Assembly (NCBI GenBank): GCA_964526635.1
Contig: CAZGLR010000123.1
Span: 1-9,752, forward strand
Source: CAZGLR01 sp964526635
GTDB taxonomy: Bacteria > Zixibacteria > MSB-5A5 > GN15 > JAAZOE01
Direction of reading: 5' to 3'
DNA: 9,752 nucleotides
Positions 4,130-9,752 of this stretch are shown here, piece by piece. Made by a program: the position numbers and the translations under genes. The notes under the pieces are model-generated. The model did not search any database, was not told the origin of the DNA, and saw nothing but the letters and a program-made list of their open reading frames with translations. Position 1 is the stretch's first letter. Each line of letters begins with the position of its first letter.

Positions 4130-6301
4130 ATGAGAGTACGTTTAACTTTGTTGACAGTTGCCGTATTTTTCGCGACCACAGGATTGCTTACGGCGCAGCA
4201 ATGGTCGCTGGATTCATCGTATACGCTTACTATCAAGGCTGAAGCGATCGCTGATGAGGGTGGTCGGCTGCCGTGGGCCGGTATTGATCCGGCTCTTGAT
4301 CCCTGGGGTTTGTGCCCTGTTTTGGATCCCCCGGCGCCTCCTCCGCCGGATGCCGTACATGACTGGACGAAAACGATTGGTTACACACCTGATCGAATAC
4401 TTCTGATGTGCCCGGCAACAACGGACACCTTTGATCTCGGAGCCAGTGCTTCGGTGAGTTGTACTGATGAGGATCTTACGCCTCCCCCGGTTTTTGTCAA
4501 TGGTGACGCCACAACGGTAATCGGCATCAACGGTCTCGGAACCCGGACGATTGAGATAAAATGGCGCTCGACCACACATCCGTCTTGTGGCTCGGAGTTT
4601 TACTTTGCCAGAGCCTGCAGCGAGCTTATGACACAACTGCCATTGATTATTGACACATACCCATCGGGCGCCGACTTGCGCGTACTGTATGAGTGGGACT
4701 TTCAATATGAGGGGGTGCCATTGCATGAGTGCCCCGGCGATCCCTCATGTGGGGCGAAAACCTTTGAAGACCCGGAATTTATCATGGGCGATTTGGATCT
4801 TGACATTGATGGCAACGGTCCGGGATTGATTTACAGTTTTTTCGATAACACGCTGAATACAGGTACAGGCACGGGAACGGTTGATATCCCCAACGCCCCT
4901 GATTCGGTGGTCGTAACGGCCAGTATCCTTTCGGCGGCGATGGCAACTATCGAATGGCCGGGGCCGCAATGCGTGCCGCAGGGATTTTGCGATCATGCCG
5001 GATCGGAGTTCTGCGGAAGTCTGACTTTGACAGTCTATGCCCGGACTTTCATTCCACCATATAATCAGCCGATTTGTGGCGGGTATCTGCGACCGGTTGA
5101 TTCGACCGGCGATGGCCCCAATTATACGTTTTCCATCTCGCAATATGAGATCACAAACGAACAGTATTCTGATTTTTTGAACTCGGCCGAGGCCGATGCC
5201 GGCGCCACTGCCCTCAGTTCGTTTATGACCTGGGATGCCGACGGCAATGTCTTCACGACCGGCGGTGATCCGATGTTTTATGGTAACCCTGCGCTGCCGG
5301 GATCGAAAATTTATTATGATCCATTCAAACCGGCCGGGTATCGCTACAGTGTCGTACCCGGATATGAAAAATTCCCCGCGGTGGGTATGACCTGGGTCGG
5401 GGCGGTTAAATTCTGCAACTGGCTGACGATTGTCGAGAGCCTGGGACTCGGCGAACGATGCTACACGGAGGGTAATGATCTCATGGATTGGCATCCGGTG
5501 ACGATTTCAACTTCCGACTGGCAGACTCGTGATTTGAATTCCAGCGAACGGCTGAACCTTGTGAGTAATTACGATGGATTCCGCCTTCCGATGGATAACC
5601 AGGGCGTGTTGACCGGATGGATCAGCAATCAGGTCGATATTTACAATGAATTTTACAAGGCGGCGGCATATGATCCCGCGGCACCATCGTCGCGCACCGG
5701 ACCGGGTAGTGCGACCGTCCCGGATAATCACTGGTTTTATGGTTTCGGGCGTGATGTAATCGGCAGCGATGATGCCAATTACCTGAATAGTGTCGATCCA
5801 TTCGACAACGATGATGCCCCGGTGGGGTACTTCAACGGTGCCACGTTCCTGGCCAATGGCATCACGCCGACGGAAAACTCGAATAATTATTACGACTTGT
5901 ATGACATGAGTGGCAATGTCTGGGAATGGGTACAGTGTCAGGCGATCGGATTATGGAGCCAGCATGGTTTGCGAACGGGGTCGTTTTTAGATACGCCGGA
6001 TTTGACAGCGGCATCGTATCGCAGTCCGGCAGCGGTCACCGATTATGGTGAGCATATCGGTTTTCGGGTGGTCTCTGCGATGTGCGCGAGTGCCGGGTAT
6101 GTGTGCGGCGATGCCAATGGTGACGGTATGGTCAACGTCGGTGATGCGATTTACATTATCAATTTTGTCTTTAAGGGCGGTCCTCCGCCGGTGCCTATGA
6201 ATGCCGGAGACGCTAACTGCGACGGCGGCGTCAATGTGGGCGACGCCGTATACATCATCAATTTTGTTTTCAGCGGCGGTCCGGCGCCATGTTGTCCGTA
6301 A
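4130..6301 (+). CDS. Secreted FGE-sulfatase-fold protein with C-terminal dockerin-like domain
   Basis: The 723-aa protein opens with a Sec signal peptide (basic MRVR, hydrophobic core, probable cleavage after LLTA near residue 22). Residues 23-310 are unassigned, Cys-containing and beta-rich in appearance, with a Pro-rich stretch (DPPAPPPPDA). Residues about 315-648 have the formylglycine-generating-enzyme / SUMF1 fold: YEITNEQYSDFLN, FPAVGMTWVGAVKFCNWL, GFRLPM, MSGNVWEW (593-600) and the closing GFRVV. The catalytic cysteine pair of true FGE is absent from the last segment, so sulfatase activation is unlikely. Residues 657-723 hold two dockerin-like calcium loops (DANGDGMVNVGD from D661, DANCDGGVNVGD from D694), each followed by AxYIINFVF. 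The start at 4130 has AGGAGG five nt upstream; an in-frame TTG at 4115 is less likely. It is probably extracellular or surface-attached. The promoter carries tandem repeats, and the gene ends at a shared terminator. Confidence 0.88.
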   Translation: MRVRLTLLTVAVFFATTGLLTAQQWSLDSSYTLTIKAEAIADEGGRLPWAGIDPALDPWGLCPVLDPPAPPPPDAVHDWTKTIGYTPDRILLMCPATTDTFDLGASASVSCTDEDLTPPPVFVNGDATTVIGINGLGTRTIEIKWRSTTHPSCGSEFYFARACSELMTQLPLIIDTYPSGADLRVLYEWDFQYEGVPLHECPGDPSCGAKTFEDPEFIMGDLDLDIDGNGPGLIYSFFDNTLNTGTGTGTVDIPNAPDSVVVTASILSAAMATIEWPGPQCVPQGFCDHAGSEFCGSLTLTVYARTFIPPYNQPICGGYLRPVDSTGDGPNYTFSISQYEITNEQYSDFLNSAEADAGATALSSFMTWDADGNVFTTGGDPMFYGNPALPGSKIYYDPFKPAGYRYSVVPGYEKFPAVGMTWVGAVKFCNWLTIVESLGLGERCYTEGNDLMDWHPVTISTSDWQTRDLNSSERLNLVSNYDGFRLPMDNQGVLTGWISNQVDIYNEFYKAAAYDPAAPSSRTGPGSATVPDNHWFYGFGRDVIGSDDANYLNSVDPFDNDDAPVGYFNGATFLANGITPTENSNNYYDLYDMSGNVWEWVQCQAIGLWSQHGLRTGSFLDTPDLTAASYRSPAAVTDYGEHIGFRVVSAMCASAGYVCGDANGDGMVNVGDAIYIINFVFKGGPPPVPMNAGDANCDGGVNVGDAVYIINFVFSGGPAPCCP

Positions 6302-6321
6302 TTTGATAGCACAAGATACGG

Positions 6322-6351
6322 AAAAAGGCCGGTTTTGAACCGGCCTTTTTT
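6322..6351. terminator. Bidirectional terminator between dockerin gene and pyk
   Basis: AAAAAGGCCGGTT (6322-6334) pairs perfectly with AACCGGCCTTTTT (6338-6350) around a 3-nt loop. T6 lies on the right, and A5 on the left is a T-tract for leftward transcripts. It sits 20 bp after the stop codon of the + gene and 19 bp from the stop codon of pyk, so it serves both. Confidence 0.92.
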
Positions 6352-6369
6352 ATGTGGGATACTTTGCAG

Positions 6370-7791
6370 CTATTGCAGCTCAATAATTTCCAACCGGTGG
6401 TTGGAATCGGGGTGACTGGAGGATGGACCCTCGGTCAAAAGAGCGTAGTGACCTTTGAGATTATGGTCAGTTACCCATTGTCGAATAAAGTCATTCCAGC
6501 GATCAGGGAATGAGGTCGTCTTGACCGGCATGACGCCATAGGAAAAGAGCATTTCCCGGCAGGTTTTATCATGGGGGCTGAGCCCGGCGACCCAGACAGG
6601 CAGATGGAAGCGGGCGATGCGTCGGGCCGATGCCCCGCTCAGAGTGGGTGCAAACACTCCGGCCGGGCAGATGTAATCGAGGCAGGCCTCGACGCTGTGG
6701 GCGATCAGGTGTTCGGGTTGATAATCATCTTCAGATCTATTTTTGGAAAACAAATCGGTCAGTGATTTCGGCGCTTTGGTTGGTTCGATTTCTGCGGCTA
6801 TTCGGGCCAGCATAGCGACCGATTCAACCGGGAATCGTCCGATCGCCGATTCGCCCGAGAGCATGACGCAATCGGTGCCATCGAGGATGGCGTTGGCGAC
6901 GTCGGTAGCTTCGGCGCGGGTAGGCAGGCGATGTTCGGTCATTGATTCGAGCATCTGGGTAGCGGTGATGACCGGTTTTGATTTGAGGTTGGCCCGCCGC
7001 ACGAGATCCTTCTGGACCCGGGCAATTTTTTCAATTGGCACCTCTACCCCCAGATCGCCGCGCGCGATCATGATGCCATCGGCGGCATCGATGATGGCAT
7101 CGATATTGGTCAAAGCCAAGGAGCGTTCGATTTTGGCGATGATAAACGGCTGGGCGCCACATGCTGCGGCGGCGGCGCGGACGGCATGGATATCATCGGG
7201 CTCTTCGACAAACGACTGACTGACAGCATCGATACCCTGTTCGATGGCGAATTTCAGGCAGTCGCGATCATGATCGGTGAAAGCAGAAATACCAAGATCG
7301 ATGTCGGGCAGATTCAAACCCTTGCGGGAGCGGAGTTCGCCGCCGACTTTGACAGAGCAGATAACGTCGCGTTCCTTGACGCTGGTGACTTCAAGCTGAA
7401 TGTAGCCGTCGTTGATATAAACAAGATCGCCCTTGTTGACGACCTCGGGCAGAGACGGGAAATTAACCGATATCCGTTCGGCGTTGCCGATGATGGTCTC
7501 GGTGGTCAGGACGAGGCGGTCGCCCTGGGTGATATCGACGCCCTCTTCGGCCATCTCACCGATGCGGATTTTCGGGCCGGGCAGATCAGCCATGATAGCC
7601 GTACGGATACCGGTATCGGTTTCGGCTTGTCGGATATTTCGGATAGTGTTGGCGTGGGTTTCGAAGTCGCCATGAGAAAAATTGATCCGGGCGATATTGA
7701 GTCCGGCTCGCAGCATGTTTTCGAGGATGGATAATTCCTGTGAGGCGGGTCCGATGGTCGCGACAATTTTGGTTTTGTTCGGTGGCAGCAT
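6370..7791 (-). CDS. pyk: Pyruvate kinase
   Basis: This enzyme catalyses phosphoenolpyruvate + ADP to pyruvate + ATP, the last step of glycolysis, in the cytosol as a homotetramer. At 473 aa it is the usual bacterial length without the extra C-terminal PEP-utiliser domain. The N-terminal motif KTKIVATIGPAS is followed by NIARINFSHGD (R35) and the B-domain hinge DLPGPKIR (from D69). The active-site motif FIIAKIERS contains K220 and the metal ligand E222, and IARGDLGVE contains D246. TATQMLESM and the 'SGESA' stretch (commonly SGETA) follow, and a C-terminal allosteric-type domain ends at LEIIELQ. All catalytic residues I can check are present. The Shine-Dalgarno is weak (GGGA close to the ATG), and the start is fixed by the N-terminal motif. 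A tRNA-Ala gene lies 124 bp upstream on the same strand with no terminator visible between them, so some co-transcription is possible. Confidence 0.97.
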   Translation of the reverse strand: MLPPNKTKIVATIGPASQELSILENMLRAGLNIARINFSHGDFETHANTIRNIRQAETDTGIRTAIMADLPGPKIRIGEMAEEGVDITQGDRLVLTTETIIGNAERISVNFPSLPEVVNKGDLVYINDGYIQLEVTSVKERDVICSVKVGGELRSRKGLNLPDIDLGISAFTDHDRDCLKFAIEQGIDAVSQSFVEEPDDIHAVRAAAAACGAQPFIIAKIERSLALTNIDAIIDAADGIMIARGDLGVEVPIEKIARVQKDLVRRANLKSKPVITATQMLESMTEHRLPTRAEATDVANAILDGTDCVMLSGESAIGRFPVESVAMLARIAAEIEPTKAPKSLTDLFSKNRSEDDYQPEHLIAHSVEACLDYICPAGVFAPTLSGASARRIARFHLPVWVAGLSPHDKTCREMLFSYGVMPVKTTSFPDRWNDFIRQWVTDHNLKGHYALLTEGPSSSHPDSNHRLEIIELQ

Positions 7792-7915
7792 ATTGTCCCG
7801 ATTTGCTTGGGTGTGTTCAGATTTCTATAATCAATTACGGCATCGGCAGGCGCAAGGGCAAGTATGGAACACAGTAAATGGCGGATATTGTGATGGTCTG
7901 GTGGTCGGGGATAAA

Positions 7916-7991
7916 TGGTGGAGCCGAGGGGGTTCGAACCCCTGACCTCCTGACTGCCAGTCAGGCGCTCTCCCAACTGAGCTACGGCCCC
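7916..7991 (-). tRNA. tRNA-Ala (anticodon GGC)
   Basis: A 76-nt cloverleaf with an encoded 3' CCA. The acceptor stem GGGGCCG pairs with CGGCTCC (one G-T pair) and the discriminator base is A. The D-arm includes AGCTCAGTTGGGAGAGC. The anticodon stem CCTGA/TCAGG closes the loop CTGGCAG, giving anticodon GGC, which reads GCC and GCU codons for alanine. The T-arm contains GGTTCGAACCCC. A promoter lies at 8010-8037. The gene is complete and its features look normal. Confidence 0.96.
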
Positions 7992-8009
7992 ATTTGCGAG
8001 TGGTTCGTT

Positions 8010-8037
8010 AATATATATTCTGTATCGGTTCTGTCAA
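8010..8037 (-). promoter_or_regulatory. Promoter of the tRNA-Ala gene
   Basis: Read leftward, a perfect TTGACA (8037-8032) is followed by a 16-bp spacer and TATATT (8015-8010; 5/6 match). The predicted transcription start near 8003 lies about 11 nt before the mature tRNA 5' end, a normal distance for RNase P processing. Since no terminator is visible before pyk, the promoter may also contribute to pyk expression. Confidence 0.7.
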
Positions 8038-8181
8038 GGGGTATCTTAGGCGGGGGCGGTGACATTTTAGAGGCTCTGGCAGGCGGTCATGTTCAAGCCG
8101 CACAAGAAGATCGGCGAGGTTGCACGAGCGGCGACGAGAAAATGTATTGGCCGGGGCGGATCGGGAATATAGATTGAGGTT

Positions 8182-9635
8182 ATGGCTCGGCGGTTATCAT
8201 CTCCGGTATGGTTCATACTCCTGCTTACCCTGATCGTGGCAGTCGGGGTTTTTCTGCGGACATATAATTTGGCGCTGGATCCGCCGTCGGATGTGGGAGA
8301 GCACAGCCAGGGCCTGGTCACCGATCCGGCGCATTTGACATCATTTGCGGCCAGTGCGGCCAGAACCGGTGAAGCGGAGCCATATCCCTACCCCAAATGG
8401 CGCGTTTTTCGCATCAATCTCGTTTCGGCGTTCGCGGCACTCACCTTCCGTCTCGGATCGGTATCTCAGGTGACGTCAAATCTGGCCGGGGTGATTCCGT
8501 CGATGCTGGGTCTGATTTTACTTATATATGGACTGAGCGTAATCGACGATGGGCGGCGGCAGTATATGATGATCCTCACCGCCGCGACTTTGCTGGCCTT
8601 TAACTTTATGCTGGTGACCTATAACAGGGCGCCATTTATGGAATCCGGTTTGATTCTGTATCTGGGTCTGATTACGGCGGTATTTGGCCGTATGGGTGAC
8701 AGCCGGACCGGTGCGATAGTGCTGGGGATATTGTGCGCGGCGTCGGTTATAACCGGCAAGATTTTCGAACTGAGCATCGCGGCGGCGATTGGTCTGTATT
8801 ACCTGATGCCGATGCCATCGGTGGCATGGGGCCGGGCGCTGGTGTTTGTATCATCGAGTGTGGTCAGCGCGATCATGCTGGGGATGCTGCTTTTTGGTGG
8901 TGATTTGGGGGCGTACGCGGGGTATTTACGGGAGCATATTGCGGGGATTCATGGCGAATCGTATATCGCCAGGGATATCCGTCAGCTATTCGCACGACCA
9001 TTGACGTATGGCACCCATACCCGGATGTGGATCGATGCGCCGTTTATATCGCTTATCTGCGGTGGCGGTGTGGTTTATCTTCTGAATTATTTCAAATACA
9101 ACTGGAGTGATTCAAAGTTTATTCGTTTTGCGATATTCGTATTATTGTGGACGGTGGCATTGTTTGTGATGCTGGCGTTTGTCAATTATCGGCCGTTGCG
9201 ATATTCGATTTTGCTGTATTTACCGCTGGCACTGGCCGGGGGCCTGGGAGCCGGGCTGCCGGGGGTAATCGGAGCGCGCTCTCCCCGCTGGTTTCGCCTG
9301 CTCGCTGCTGCCGGCACGGGGTTTATCTTCTGGTTTGCAGTGTATCATATCCTGGTTGATATGATCTTCGCCGATCGAATCGAAACGCTGGGCTGGACAA
9401 TGATGGCGATTGCAGCGGGTGTCGCGATTGTCGGTACGGCAGCCTGGCAGTGTTTCAGGGCGGGGGCATTTCTGATCAGGCATCATTATGTGTGGCGTAC
9501 ACTGATGATCGCATTCTTATGCGGCGGCATTGTGTTTCAGAGTTATCGTTTCATTCAATATGCGGGATCGGCGACGTATTCGATTCGCTCGGCATCGCAT
9601 GATCTGGCTGAGATTCTGGGTGATGATGCGGTTGC
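8182..9635 (+). CDS. GT-C (family 39-like) membrane glycosyltransferase, 3' truncated
   Basis: About 485 codons stay open with no stop. The product is a multi-pass membrane protein: a basic N-terminus (MARR), a first helix at about residues 9-25, then roughly ten further hydrophobic segments. After helix 1 comes an acidic periplasmic-type loop with DPPSDVGEHSQG and VTDPAHLTSFA (D33, D37, E40, D48). This resembles the catalytic first loop of PMT/ArnT-like GT-C enzymes, which use polyprenyl-phosphate sugars. The end SHDLAEILGDDAVAS resembles the start of the C-terminal soluble part, so the gene is incomplete. The reading frame after about 9634 is not native (see the UrtE segment). The start is uncertain: GAGG lies only two nt before this ATG, and an in-frame stop (8170-8172) rules out a longer N-terminus. 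The acceptor and sugar are unknown; an envelope or S-layer glycosylation role is an inference. Confidence 0.7.
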
Positions 9636-9752
9636 ATCCAGCCGTCGATCATCCAAGAGATCGAGCGCGTCATCGGCCTGTTGCGCGACCAGGGCGACAT
9701 GGCGATCCTCCTGGTCGAGCAGTATTTCGAGTTCGCCCAGGCCCTCGCCGAC
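9636..9752 (+). CDS. urtE: UrtE-like urea ABC transporter ATPase, C-terminal fragment (foreign or chimeric)
   Basis: In a frame different from the glycosyltransferase, the last 39 codons read IQPSIIQEIERVIGLLRD and then QGDMAILLVEQYFEFAQALA, ending in D. This matches the region just after the Walker B/D-loop of branched-chain-type ABC ATPases. 'IQPSII' and 'VEQYFEFA' are the forms typical of UrtE as opposed to LivF, which usually has 'LAP' and 'VEQN'. By my count 36 of 38 codons from Q onward end in G or C, against about half in the preceding gene, so the segment comes from a high-GC genome. The upstream part of the protein (Walker A, signature, Walker B) is absent, and the sequence reaches the window edge. 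It joins the glycosyltransferase at about 9634. Confidence 0.88.
   Translation, partial: MQPSIIQEIERVIGLLRDQGDMAILLVEQYFEFAQALAD

Noticed and set aside
4745..5494. 249-codon - frame opposite the dockerin protein
   Set aside because: Arg/Ile-rich antisense shadow. The + strand protein has a signal peptide and recognisable domains over the same bases.
4130..6301. Active formylglycine-generating enzyme (sulfatase maturation)
   Set aside because: The fold is present, but the Cys pair needed for copper binding and oxidation is missing near the C-terminus and no sulfatase is adjacent.
6743..7734. Overlapping + frames opposite pyruvate kinase
   Set aside because: Pyruvate kinase on the - strand is complete and conserved, so these frames are its complement.
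7506..7976. - frame starting inside the tRNA (MGERLTGSQEVRGSNPLGST)
   Set aside because: The beginning is the classic false translation of a tRNA gene and the remainder is out of frame with pyk.

Overview
The window looks like a piece of a free-living bacterium of moderate G+C, probably from the FCB superphylum. The best lineage clue is the C-terminal dockerin-like tail of the gene at 4130-6301, with two 'DAxYIINFVF-GG' calcium-loop repeats. From memory, such tails are common in secreted proteins of candidate phylum Zixibacteria and relatives. This placement is an inference from style; nothing here proves it.

Layout. 1-577 holds no convincing gene, only a strong bidirectional terminator hairpin (203-232). 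578-1423 (-) encodes a DnaQ-type 3'-5' exonuclease fused to a WYL domain. It diverges from 1599-3122 (+), a complete MIO-type aromatic amino acid ammonia-lyase of the HutH family whose MIO triad is Ala-Cys-Gly instead of Ala-Ser-Gly. Their 175-bp shared control region contains two good sigma-70-like promoters and two interleaved inverted repeats. 3359-3712 (-) is a small VOC/glyoxalase-fold protein, convergent with the lyase. 3713-4129 is gene-free but rich in signals: a promoter for the VOC gene, a rightward terminator with no obvious gene in front of it, and an array of 11-bp tandem repeats that runs into the promoter of the next gene. 4130-6301 (+) is a secreted protein with an FGE-sulfatase (SUMF1-like) fold and a dockerin tail. 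It converges on pyruvate kinase (6370-7791, -) across a shared bidirectional terminator. tRNA-Ala(GGC) (7916-7991, -) lies directly upstream of pyk with its own promoter. From 8182 a multi-pass GT-C (family 39-like) glycosyltransferase runs rightward but is cut off near 9635. The last ~117 bp are, in another frame, the C-terminal part of a UrtE urea-transporter ATPase from a high-GC organism, so the right end looks chimeric.

The genes do not form one pathway. They are short, mostly single-gene transcription units: housekeeping (pyk, tRNA), amino-acid catabolism (lyase without other hut genes), a nucleic-acid enzyme (exonuclease-WYL) and envelope or secreted functions (dockerin protein, glycosyltransferase). 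I see no CRISPR array, IS element, phage or integron, and no multi-gene defence system. The points most worth following up are the exonuclease-WYL fusion with its apparently leaderless promoter, the natural Cys-type MIO motif, the 11-bp operator-like array, the unassigned terminator at 3898-3936, and the chimeric right end.
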